DNA from: Prevotella sp.
GTDB lineage: Bacteria > Bacteroidota > Bacteroidia > Bacteroidales > Dysgonomonadaceae
Length of the DNA stretch: 64,000 bases
Assembly: GCA_031285905.1 (NCBI GenBank)
Contig: JAITVH010000136.1
Coordinates: 1 to 64,000, forward strand
Direction of reading: 5' to 3'
Shown: positions 54,205 to 63,069 of the stretch, piece after piece
Numbering within the stretch: the stretch's first letter is position 1
Layout of the letters: every line of letters starts with the position of its first letter
Translations under genes and position numbers: made by a program
Notes under the pieces: generated by a model
Told to the model about the DNA's origin: nothing
The model's input: the letters and a program-made list of their open reading frames with translations, nothing else
Database searches by the model: none

Positions 54205-55224
54205 TCATTTGTCATCAAACTTGATGGTAAATTCAATTATCGTTTCAACAGCCTTATTGTAGAGTTTTCCGGGCTTCCATTTTTTAGATCTGGCAAGTGT
54301 GTTGAGAACCTCCTTGTCTATTTCTTTCGATATACCTTTTATGATATTTCTATCTACTAATTTTCCTTTCTTATTGATTACGAAACTGACAGTAATTTCC
54401 CCTTTTGACTTTTTCTTATTCTGCACATTTTCTTGCACCCATTTCTGAAAGTCAGGTAAATGACCAATGGGAGAAACAGGCTTTTCGCTGATTTGACTAT
54501 AGTAAAATTTATGTGCTCTATATCTAGGAGTATATATATCATCGTTATGATACGGGTTAACTACTATTCCATAGCACATTATACCAGCGAGTGACTCAGA
54601 GAGATTTAACTCAGGAAATTTTAACAAACTCTCTGGCTTTAGAGTTGAATTTATTGATACTTCAGTAGTTACATTAACAATCGGTAGTATTTGTCTCTTT
54701 ACAGGCGGTTCATCAGCTACAATGGTAATATAACATGAAAGATTAACATTATTTTCTTTCATTATAACCGTTATATTATTCTTTATTTCAGACACAGGTA
54801 TTTCTTGAGTATGAAAACCAACCATTGAAAATACAAGTATATCATCAAACCTTGCTTTTAATGTAAAATGACCATCCAAATTAGTTGCCGTACCTTTCGG
54901 TTTATTTTTTTTATATATATAAATGCCGGCAATGGCGTCCCCAATACTATCTTTTACATTTCCTCTAATAGTGATACTGTCTGTTTTGTTTTGAGCATAT
55001 ATAGCTGGTTTATAGCAAGTTATTTCGGTAGTAATGGGCTGTTTAAGATTGGTTGTATCATTTACAACTTCTTTTTTCTGAGCTTGGGTTGATATATTGT
55101 TTGTCAGCCCTATAATTAAAGTACCCAATAATAATTTATATTTTACAAAAAATGGAGCCCCATTTGTCCGGTCAGACAAATAAGAGAATACTCGAAATAA
55201 TATATTATAAGATTTGAATTTCAT
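54205..55224 (-). CDS. Carboxypeptidase-regulatory-like plus TonB C-terminal domain protein
   Basis: 339-aa exported or membrane-anchored protein. A hydrophobic segment at about 30-48 may be a signal anchor. The CarboxypepD_reg-like domain (about 83-155) has ITIRGNVKDSIGDAIAGIYIYKK and VFSMVGFHTQEIPVS. The C-terminal TonB domain (about 245-338) has GEITVSFVINKKGKLVDRNI and WKPGKLYNKAVETIIEF. Proteins with this layout are annotated as energy-transducer-like, but no ExbBD gene is nearby. An internal ATG would shorten the N-terminus. Confidence 0.75.
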   Translation of the reverse strand: MKFKSYNILFRVFSYLSDRTNGAPFFVKYKLLLGTLIIGLTNNISTQAQKKEVVNDTTNLKQPITTEITCYKPAIYAQNKTDSITIRGNVKDSIGDAIAGIYIYKKNKPKGTATNLDGHFTLKARFDDILVFSMVGFHTQEIPVSEIKNNITVIMKENNVNLSCYITIVADEPPVKRQILPIVNVTTEVSINSTLKPESLLKFPELNLSESLAGIMCYGIVVNPYHNDDIYTPRYRAHKFYYSQISEKPVSPIGHLPDFQKWVQENVQNKKKSKGEITVSFVINKKGKLVDRNIIKGISKEIDKEVLNTLARSKKWKPGKLYNKAVETIIEFTIKFDDK

Positions 55225-55370
55225 TTTGTATTTTTCTTTTGCTTATAATATTGCATAAATGTAATGAGATACTTAGCTAACTGCTAACAAAAATAGAAAT
55301 ATTAAAGAACAACTAACATAAAATGATTACAATAAATAAAGGCTGTCTTAATTTATATAAATTATTCTCA

Positions 55371-55378
55371 TATATTTG
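55371..55378 (+). promoter_or_regulatory. Putative -7 box of the alpha-2-macroglobulin gene
   Basis: TATATTTG matches TAnnTTTG, with a leader of about 50 nt to the ATG at 55434. No -33 TTTG at the expected place. Confidence 0.4.
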
Positions 55379-55433
55379 TATATAAATTCTGTTAAAAATA
55401 CAAGAACAATAATAGACACAAATACATACAATT

Positions 55434-58400
55434 ATGAAAAAAAATCTGTTCCTATTCAGTACTCTCCTTCTATCGTGTCTTTTTATACTCCATTCGTGTA
55501 AAAAAAGTGGTTCACGTGAAATCAATTCCGAGTTTGCGAAATATATCGCAGCCTTTACTTACGGGCAGGTCTCATCCTCTTCCGAAATACAAATCGAGTT
55601 GACACAGGATATCCCTACGGTGGAGCTGAACAAAGAAGTAGATCAGGAGTTATTCGAATTTTCTCCTTCGGTGAAAGGTAAAGCCTTTTGGACAAGTTCG
55701 CGTACCATAAAGTTTGTGCCCGAGCCGGGAGAGTTAAAGCCCGGACAGGAATACGATGCCTGGTTCAAGCTGGATAAAGTACTGAAAGTGGATAGTGATT
55801 TTAAAGAGTTTTACTTTAACTTCCATATTCCTGAACAGAACTATTATGTAAACCTGTTGCCTTATTCCCCCATCAAAGAAACAGACCTTAGCTGGAATAG
55901 TGTACGGGGAACTGTTTCCCTTGCAGATGATGCTAATATTGATAATGTCAGCCAGATGTTTTCTTTATCAGGAAACGATAGGGCAAAAGATGCTAAAATA
56001 AAGATTACCCCTGCTGAAGTGAAAGGGCATTTCAATATTCAGATAGACAGTCTTTACCGCGACCAGGAAGACTTGGAATACACCTTACATGTTAAAGGTT
56101 CTTCTTTAGGAATGAATAAGGATGAGGATATAAAAATCACAATTCCGAAGATTTCACAATTCGAGGTAATTGATGTATCGGTAGATTACATGCCACAAGA
56201 AGCAATTCGCATTACATTCAGCGACCCGTTATCTGCCAACCAGAACATACAGGGATTGATACGCCCGGGACAGGTAGATAATTTCTCATTCGATATTCAG
56301 AAAAATGTGGTTTACCTCTATCTTGATAAAAATGTTAAAGGCTCGAGCATCGAACTGAAAATATTCAAGGAAATAAAGAGTATAGCCAATATGCGTATGG
56401 AAGAGGATTACATAGTAAGTGTAAACTTCGAGAAGAATAAGCCTGAGGTAACCCTGGATAATGCCGGAAGTATATTGCCGAATTCCAATAATCTGATCGT
56501 TCCTTTCAGGGCGGTAAACCTATGGGCGGTAGATGTCAAGATCATAAAAATATATGAAAGTAATGTATTGGGATACTTACAAGCCAACAGTTTCGGAGGC
56601 AGTGATGAATTGAAACGTTTTGGTAGACTGGTCTATAAAAAGCGTGTACGCCTCAATGAAGACCCTGCACTTAATCTTGGAGAATGGAATAACTTCTCAT
56701 TGGATCTGTCTACCATGATCAAGCAAGATCCGGGATCGATTTATCGGGTTGAATTTACTTATAAGAAAGAATATTCTCTATATCCATGTGATGGCATAAC
56801 ACCACAGATACCGGAAGAAGCATCGTTGGGCAGGTTTGATTATCAGTTGAGCGAAGAAGATGAAGCCCAGTGGGATACTCCGGGATATTATTACAATTCT
56901 CAGGATTGGGACTGGAATGAATATGATTGGGAGGAACGTGACAATCCGTGCCATCCTACGTATTATATGGCGAAATCGATGCCTTCATGCGTGGTATTTG
57001 CCTCTAACATCGGTATGACCGCCAAATTAGGAGCAGAAAAGAAAATGTTTGTCGCCCTGACGAGTATTCTGACTACAGAGCCAATATCAGGTGCTACGGT
57101 AGATATTTACAACTATCAGATGCAACGGATTGGTAGTGGGAGTACAAACTCTGACGGATTTGCCGAAATAGAATACAAGAACGGAGTTCCGTTTGTCGTA
57201 ATAGCCTCACATGGGGGCGAAAAAGGATATCTGAAAGTAACATCCAATCTTTCCTTATCCTTAAGTAACTTTGATGTAAGCGGACAAGAAATACAGAAAG
57301 GGCTGAAAGGCTATATTTATGGGGAACGGGGCGTATGGCGTCCGGGCGATTCCATCTTTGTGACATTTATTCTTGAAGATAAGACAAACTCGTTGCCGAA
57401 AGACCATCCTGTTTCACTTGAACTATATACCCCTCGCGGACAAATGGAACAACGCTATGTTTCTACATCGGGCAAGGATGGGTTCTATGCTTTCCGTATG
57501 ACGACCGATCCCGATGCAATAACCGGAAACTGGCAAGCCAGAGTAAAAGTAGGAAGTGTGACGTTCTACAAAACACTGAAAATAGAGACTGTAAAACCAA
57601 ACAGGCTGAAAATAAGGCTTAATGTGGGAGATATGATTAAAGCAGGTTCGGGGTCATTCTCCGGCTCATTATCATCGCAATGGCTGCATGGTGTACCTGC
57701 CTCTAATCTGGCAGCAAAGGTGGAAATGACATTGAGTAAGGTTTCCGTACCATTTAAGGGGTATGAGAAATACGACTTCAATAACCCGGCGACCAATTTC
57801 TCATCGGATACCTATACTATATTCGATGGAAAACTGGATGCTTCGGGTAATGCTACCGTGACTAAAGACTTGCCACAGGCAGCAAATGCTCCGGGGATGT
57901 TGCGGGCAAATATTGTTTCGCGCGTATTCGAAACAGGTGGCGATGCCAGTATCTATTCACAGACTGCTTCTTACTCGCCATTCCCTGCTTATATTGGTAT
58001 CAAGTCGCCACTCGATACGTATTATGGCTGGTTGGAGACAGACAAAGACAATATGTTGGATATCATTACACTCACACCTGAAGGGAAACCTGTAAACCGC
58101 TCGAATCTGGATGTAAAAATATATAAGATAAGTTGGTCGTGGTGGTGGAATTCCAGGGATAACCTGGCCTCCTATGTGAATAATACATCTACAGAAGTGA
58201 TATTAGACGAAACGATCTCTACTAAGGATGGTAAAGCTCAGGTGAAATTCCGTGTCGATTATCCTGAATGGGGACGTTATCTTGTAATAGTGAAAGATGA
58301 AAACGGCGGACACACTACGGGTAAGGTATTGTATGTTGACTGGCCATCGTGGCGCGGACGCTCCGACAAGCAAGACGCTGACGGACTGACTATGCTGTCA

Positions 58401-61007
58401 TTTACCACAGACAAGACCTCTTACAATGTAGGTGAAACTGCTACTGTGATAATTCCTAAGAGCTCGAATGGGCGAGTACTGATCAGCATCGAAGATGGTT
58501 CAAAGATTCTTTCCCGTCAATGGGTGAGAACAAGTCCGGATGAGGATACGAAACATACCTTTACCATCACAGAGGAGATGACGCCTAATTTCTACATATT
58601 TGCTAATCTGCTGCAACCTCATGCACAGGAGCATAACGATTCACCAATCCGCATGTATGGCGTATTGAATGTGAATGTAGAGAATAAAGAAACTGTACTT
58701 ACCCCGGTAATCAATATGCCGGACGAGCTTCGTCCTGAAAAGGAATTTACTGCATCCGTCTCTGAAAAGAACGGTAAAGATATGACATATACCCTTGCCA
58801 TAGTAGACGAGGGATTGTTAGACCTTACAGCCTTCAAGACTCCGAATGCATGGACTGATTTCTATGCCCGTCAGTCGCTAGGGGTACGCACATGGGATAT
58901 GTTCGATATGGTGGTAGGTGCTCAGGCCGGAAAACTCGGGCCACTGTTAAGTATTGGAGGTGACGAAGCGCTAAACGCTCCAAAAAATCAGGTGAATCGA
59001 TTTAAACCTGTGGTGAAATACTTAGGGCCTTTCACATTGAAAGGGGGTAAGACAGACACACATACGATCGAACTTCCTTCTTACTTCGGCTCGGTACGAG
59101 TGATGGTAGTTGCCGGAAATACTAAGGGTGCATATGGTAATGTAGAGAAAACGGTTCCTGTAAGAAATCCGTTGATGATCCTTTCTACCTTACCGCGTGT
59201 AGCAGGGCCTGATGAAGAAATTTTGCTCCCTGTCAATATCTTTGCAATGGATAAGAAAGTAAGCAATGTGAATGTAACTGTCCAGTCGAATGGCTTATTC
59301 GAGTTTACAGATGGTACATCCAAATCGGTAGCATTTACTGAGACGGGCGATAAGATGCTGTACTTTAAAGTAAAAGTAGCGAAGAAAACAGGTGCTGAAA
59401 AGGTTGTAATAAAAGCCACAGGCGGTGGAGAAACCGTTACGGAAACAATTGATATTGAAATCCGAAACCCTAATCCTCCTGTATTGATGAGTTCGCAGGC
59501 ATTGATGTCTCCTAATCAAACGGGCGAGGTTAGCCTGACAATGGATGCGCTTCAGGCTGAAGATTGGGCAAAACTCGAAGTATCCCGTATGCCGGGTGTT
59601 AACCTGAACAGGAATCTGGCATATTTGCTTCAATATCCGCATGGATGTTCCGAACAGGTTACTTCCAAAGCTTTCCCATTACTGTATGTATCCACATTCA
59701 GGAAGTTTACTGACAAGGAGAAATCAAAAATAGACTATAATATTAAAGAAGCTATCAGGATTATCGGTTCTCGTCAATTGGGCGATGGTGGTATTGCATA
59801 CTGGCCGGGAGACCGTTATCCTGCTGAGTGGGTAACCACTTATGCAGGTCACTTCCTTGTAGAAGCGCAACGTGCAGGACGTGATGTACCGGCATCAGTA
59901 CTCAACAAATGGAAACAGTTCCAGAAGAAATCAGCTCAAAGTTGGAACAGGGCTAGTTTATACAGTTCATATTATAGTTACTCGATGGATGATTTGCAAC
60001 AGGCTTACAGGCTTTATACGCTGGCCTTGGCCGGAGAACCTGAACTGGGTGCGATGAATCGCCTCAAGGAGATGAAAGACCTTTCAGTGCAGGCACGCTG
60101 GAGGCTTGCTGCGGCGTATGCCATAGCAGGCAAGAAAGATGCGGCATTGCAATTAGTAAATAATGTGAGTGATGAGATAGAGAATTATCCATTCACAAAC
60201 AACACCTACGGCAGTTCTTCTCGCGATAAAGCGATGATAATGGAAACCAATATATTGCTTGACAGGACAGATAAAGCTTTGGTTCTGGCACGTGATGTAT
60301 CTAAGTCTCTGAGTGCCGATTATATTTCTACCCAGACAGCTTCTTATGGACTAATGGCCATGTCTAAACTTGCTGAAAAGATGGGCAAGGGGCTTATTTC
60401 TTACGAATGGACATTGAACGGAGTAGCTCAAAAAGCTGCTAATAGTGGCGAAGTCTTCCAGGAATTAGAAATCAAACCACAGGAGAATATTAATGTATCA
60501 TTTACTAATAAAGGCGAAGGCGAGTTGTTTGTCCGTCTGATCGGGCGCACACAACCGTTAGTGGATAACACACCGGTGCAAAGCAACGGAATCAATCTGT
60601 ATGTGAAATATGTGGATGAAAACGGCAAAGACATTGATGTTTCATCTATGAAGCAGGGCACAGAGTTTTATGCAAGCGTAATCGTTCAGAATATTTCGGG
60701 ACAATACCTTACCGATATGACACTGAGCCAGATATTTGCTTCAGGATGGGAAATATTCAACAACAGGTTGTTTAATGAAGGAGTAAACCAAAACGTGAAG
60801 AGCAATTCTTACAACTATCAGGATATTCGCGATGACCGTGTATATACCTATTTCAATATCGGTTCGGGACATTCCATGTCATTCCGTGTAAGACTGCAGG
60901 CTGCTTATTGCGGACGGTTCTATCTTCCTGCCGTAAGTTGTGAGGCAATGTACAGCCCTGAAACAAATGCCCGTACACAAGGCCAATGGGTGGAAATAGT
61001 ACAATAA
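55434..61007 (+). CDS. Bacterial alpha-2-macroglobulin family lipoprotein
   Basis: 1857-aa envelope protein. Signal peptide with lipobox ILHSC (Cys22), followed by KKSGS without an acidic run, so a periplasm-facing position is likely. MG1-type and macroglobulin-like beta domains occupy most of residues 30-1150, including YIYGERGVWRPGDSIFVTF, which is typical of the family. The alpha-2-macroglobulin domain has ELPSYFGSVRVMVVAG. The thioester motif is intact: Cys1405 in YPHGCSEQVTSKAF. A toroid domain follows (DGGIAYWPGD). Such proteins trap proteases that enter the periplasm. The usual partner pbpC (PBP1C) is not adjacent. Confidence 0.95.
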   Translation: MKKNLFLFSTLLLSCLFILHSCKKSGSREINSEFAKYIAAFTYGQVSSSSEIQIELTQDIPTVELNKEVDQELFEFSPSVKGKAFWTSSRTIKFVPEPGELKPGQEYDAWFKLDKVLKVDSDFKEFYFNFHIPEQNYYVNLLPYSPIKETDLSWNSVRGTVSLADDANIDNVSQMFSLSGNDRAKDAKIKITPAEVKGHFNIQIDSLYRDQEDLEYTLHVKGSSLGMNKDEDIKITIPKISQFEVIDVSVDYMPQEAIRITFSDPLSANQNIQGLIRPGQVDNFSFDIQKNVVYLYLDKNVKGSSIELKIFKEIKSIANMRMEEDYIVSVNFEKNKPEVTLDNAGSILPNSNNLIVPFRAVNLWAVDVKIIKIYESNVLGYLQANSFGGSDELKRFGRLVYKKRVRLNEDPALNLGEWNNFSLDLSTMIKQDPGSIYRVEFTYKKEYSLYPCDGITPQIPEEASLGRFDYQLSEEDEAQWDTPGYYYNSQDWDWNEYDWEERDNPCHPTYYMAKSMPSCVVFASNIGMTAKLGAEKKMFVALTSILTTEPISGATVDIYNYQMQRIGSGSTNSDGFAEIEYKNGVPFVVIASHGGEKGYLKVTSNLSLSLSNFDVSGQEIQKGLKGYIYGERGVWRPGDSIFVTFILEDKTNSLPKDHPVSLELYTPRGQMEQRYVSTSGKDGFYAFRMTTDPDAITGNWQARVKVGSVTFYKTLKIETVKPNRLKIRLNVGDMIKAGSGSFSGSLSSQWLHGVPASNLAAKVEMTLSKVSVPFKGYEKYDFNNPATNFSSDTYTIFDGKLDASGNATVTKDLPQAANAPGMLRANIVSRVFETGGDASIYSQTASYSPFPAYIGIKSPLDTYYGWLETDKDNMLDIITLTPEGKPVNRSNLDVKIYKISWSWWWNSRDNLASYVNNTSTEVILDETISTKDGKAQVKFRVDYPEWGRYLVIVKDENGGHTTGKVLYVDWPSWRGRSDKQDADGLTMLSFTTDKTSYNVGETATVIIPKSSNGRVLISIEDGSKILSRQWVRTSPDEDTKHTFTITEEMTPNFYIFANLLQPHAQEHNDSPIRMYGVLNVNVENKETVLTPVINMPDELRPEKEFTASVSEKNGKDMTYTLAIVDEGLLDLTAFKTPNAWTDFYARQSLGVRTWDMFDMVVGAQAGKLGPLLSIGGDEALNAPKNQVNRFKPVVKYLGPFTLKGGKTDTHTIELPSYFGSVRVMVVAGNTKGAYGNVEKTVPVRNPLMILSTLPRVAGPDEEILLPVNIFAMDKKVSNVNVTVQSNGLFEFTDGTSKSVAFTETGDKMLYFKVKVAKKTGAEKVVIKATGGGETVTETIDIEIRNPNPPVLMSSQALMSPNQTGEVSLTMDALQAEDWAKLEVSRMPGVNLNRNLAYLLQYPHGCSEQVTSKAFPLLYVSTFRKFTDKEKSKIDYNIKEAIRIIGSRQLGDGGIAYWPGDRYPAEWVTTYAGHFLVEAQRAGRDVPASVLNKWKQFQKKSAQSWNRASLYSSYYSYSMDDLQQAYRLYTLALAGEPELGAMNRLKEMKDLSVQARWRLAAAYAIAGKKDAALQLVNNVSDEIENYPFTNNTYGSSSRDKAMIMETNILLDRTDKALVLARDVSKSLSADYISTQTASYGLMAMSKLAEKMGKGLISYEWTLNGVAQKAANSGEVFQELEIKPQENINVSFTNKGEGELFVRLIGRTQPLVDNTPVQSNGINLYVKYVDENGKDIDVSSMKQGTEFYASVIVQNISGQYLTDMTLSQIFASGWEIFNNRLFNEGVNQNVKSNSYNYQDIRDDRVYTYFNIGSGHSMSFRVRLQAAYCGRFYLPAVSCEAMYSPETNARTQGQWVEIVQ

Positions 61008-61069
61008 AATTATAACAGCCTGTCTCGTCCTAAAATAGGTTGACGGGATTTATACTAAAATATTATAAG

Positions 61070-61099
61070 AACCGATAGAGTTTTGTCTATCGGTTTTTT
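61070..61099 (+). terminator. Intrinsic terminator after the alpha-2-macroglobulin gene
   Basis: A perfect 10-bp stem, AACCGATAGA (61070-61079) with TCTATCGGTT (61086-61095), followed by TTTT. Confidence 0.85.
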
Positions 61100-61172
61100 G
61101 TTTTTGATGTATAAAGTTAGGTGTTATGTAAGTATTCGGTCTAGTTCATTATTTGCAGTAGTTATAGAAATG

Positions 61173-61213
61173 AAAAAAGCGACAAAAAGAAGAAATCTTC
61201 AATTTATCGCTTT
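61173..61213 (-). terminator. Probable terminator of tRNA-Leu
   Basis: On the minus strand, AAAGCGA (61213-61207) pairs with TCGCTTT (61182-61176) and is followed by T residues. A small GAAGATTTCTTC hairpin lies in the loop. It begins right after the tRNA 3' end. Confidence 0.6.
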
Positions 61214-61216
61214 CAG

Positions 61217-61298
61217 TGCGGATGAAGGGACTCGAACCCCCACGCCTCTCAGCACCAGATCCTAAGTCTGGCGTGGCTACCAATTACACCACATCCGC
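61217..61298 (-). tRNA. tRNA-Leu (anticodon UAG)
   Basis: 82-nt class II tRNA. The acceptor stem GCGGATG (61298-61292) pairs with CATCCGC (61224-61218), with discriminator A at 61217. The anticodon stem CCAGA/TCTGG has loop CTTAGGA with anticodon TAG at 61264-61262, reading CUA and related Leu codons. The extended variable arm (TGCTGAGAGGCG) and the T arm GGGGGTTCGAGTCCC fit tRNA-Leu. CCA is not encoded. Confidence 0.96.
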
Positions 61299-61320
61299 GG
61301 GTAAATTGCCTTAGCGGGTA

Positions 61321-61349
61321 CAAAGGTATAATTATTTTCTTTAAAACAA
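61321..61349 (-). promoter_or_regulatory. Promoter of tRNA-Leu
   Basis: On the minus strand: TTG (61349-61347), an 18-bp spacer, then TACCTTTG (61328-61321), a full TAnnTTTG match 22 bp upstream of the tRNA 5' end. Confidence 0.6.
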
Positions 61350-61377
61350 TACTTTCTATAAAAAAATAATAAAAACT

Positions 61378-62589
61378 CTATTCTATAATAGGGATATTCA
61401 GTTGAATTCCCCCCTTCATAGCTGATTCATGTGCTACTATTCCCGGGATGGTATAAGCCAGAGCCTCCCGGATATTTACTTCCGGTTCCCTTTCTTCGAT
61501 GAGAGAGCTAATAAACTCATGTGTAATAAAACAATGAGAATCATCATGCCCACTGGGATGACGCATCGTTTCGGGCAACATGTCGGTTTCCCACCATTTT
61601 TTTCGTGGATATGCTTCTACTCTTGGCGCTGAAACTACAAAACCACCATGATCCGTTCCTAAATCAGATGTGGTAATTACTTTGTGATCATCTGTCGATT
61701 TATATGCCGAATAGTAACTCATTTTATCCCCATGCCATTCTCCACGTTCAGTACCCGCTAATGCACCTCTCCAGCAGACTTCTCCAATAAACGTATTTCC
61801 TTTGTTTGTTCTGAATAATGCTGTCTCATTCCAAAACGGGTTATTATATTGATTTCCTTTGAGAATAGGACTGCCATCCCCCCATCCATTGCAACAAACA
61901 GAAGTTAATCTTTCTCCTGTAACAGCAATAAGATGTGAAGTCACATGGGTGGGATATAGCATTGGCGGTAATCCATGTCTCCATGTCGGTTTGCCATCAT
62001 TAGTAAAATAAAGAGTTTCGAGCCCTGGATGATAATATTGCGCAGCGCTACTGAATATATTTCCGAATTCTCCTTTTTTATACATCTCTTTTGCAGAAAT
62101 AACGATCTGGAAGAAAGTGCTTGTTTCTGCCATCATATAACTCAGGCCTGTACGTTTTACTGCATAAAATAAATCATAAGCTTCTTGTATATTCATTACG
62201 GCAGGCACAGCACTGAGAACATGCTTTCCTGCATTAAGAGTCAGTATTGCATGTTTAGCATGATCTGTAGCTGGAGTGAATAAGACTACAGCTTCTATAT
62301 TCTTATCACGAAGTAGCAAATCCAATGATTCATATGATTTCTTACATTTATATATATCCATTAGAGCATTTCTTCGTTCAGGAATCAAATCACTGACTGC
62401 CTCTACTATGCAGTTAGGATGTTCATTAAAATAAAAACCGGTTCCAAAATTGCCTCCTACCACGCCTATTCTGATTTCCTGATTTGATACGGATTCTCCG
62501 GCAAAAGCAAAGCGCGAAGACAGCATCGTTGTACCTGCAACAATTCCTGCGGTTTTAATAAAATCACGGCGATTCATATGTGTTTTCAT
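61378..62589 (-). CDS. Gfo/Idh/MocA family oxidoreductase with Tat signal
   Basis: 403-aa exported NAD(P)-dependent oxidoreductase-like protein. The twin-arginine signal NRRDFIKTAGIVAGTTML (about 6-23) implies export folded with cofactor. A Rossmann domain follows (IRIGVVGGNFGTGFYF, about 40-55), then AVVLFTPATDHAKHAI and AGKHVLSAVPAV, a variant of the usual EKP motif. The C-terminal half is the substrate domain. Members act on sugars or glycans, and the substrate here is unknown. Alternative start: M5 (NRRDF). Confidence 0.88.
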   Translation of the reverse strand: MKTHMNRRDFIKTAGIVAGTTMLSSRFAFAGESVSNQEIRIGVVGGNFGTGFYFNEHPNCIVEAVSDLIPERRNALMDIYKCKKSYESLDLLLRDKNIEAVVLFTPATDHAKHAILTLNAGKHVLSAVPAVMNIQEAYDLFYAVKRTGLSYMMAETSTFFQIVISAKEMYKKGEFGNIFSSAAQYYHPGLETLYFTNDGKPTWRHGLPPMLYPTHVTSHLIAVTGERLTSVCCNGWGDGSPILKGNQYNNPFWNETALFRTNKGNTFIGEVCWRGALAGTERGEWHGDKMSYYSAYKSTDDHKVITTSDLGTDHGGFVVSAPRVEAYPRKKWWETDMLPETMRHPSGHDDSHCFITHEFISSLIEEREPEVNIREALAYTIPGIVAHESAMKGGIQLNIPIIE

Positions 62590-62742
62590 AATTATATATT
62601 ATTATAAGTTAGGCATTAACACAAGGTACAATATATCGCATATTGTATTCAGAGAGGTAATTGACATAAGCAGATATAATGATTTTAGATAAAAAAGGGC
62701 ATACTAAATTCAATTTATATGCCCTGACACACAGAAATTTTA

Positions 62743-62937
62743 TTACCCTTTAAACTCTATTTTTACGTGAGAGCCATCACAATATGGCTTATTGTTTGAT
62801 GCGCCACAACGGCATAAGGCTGCCTTGTCTTTTGTTACAGTTGAACCATCGGCCATGATTAAGTCGATCTTTCCATCAACTAATAAAGGGCCATTAGAGG
62901 TAACTTTGATTTTTAATACAGAATCTTTTTTTTCCAT
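62743..62937 (-). CDS. CDGSH iron-sulfur domain protein (mitoNEET-like)
   Basis: 64-aa protein with one CDGSH [2Fe-2S] site: Cys42, Cys44, Cys53 and His57 in ALCRCGASNNKPYCDGSH. Cytosolic, probably dimeric. The family takes part in redox or Fe-S transfer, with no fixed bacterial role. It stands alone, divergent from dnaX. Confidence 0.93.
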   Translation of the reverse strand: MEKKDSVLKIKVTSNGPLLVDGKIDLIMADGSTVTKDKAALCRCGASNNKPYCDGSHVKIEFKG

Positions 62938-63040
62938 GATGATAGTTTTTTAATTAGTACATTATAATTAACAGATGAAATGTTAAAAATGTTGTGGCTT
63001 TCTCCTGATTTTTTAGGTTTTTTCTTTCCATTTTTTTTCA

Positions 63041-63048
63041 TAGCTTTG
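63041..63048 (+). promoter_or_regulatory. Putative -7 box of dnaX
   Basis: TAGCTTTG matches TAnnTTTG, 21 bp before the dnaX ATG. A run of six T (63018-63023) lies where the -33 element would be. Confidence 0.45.
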
Positions 63049-63069
63049 TAATGCTTTTAAAATAGGATA

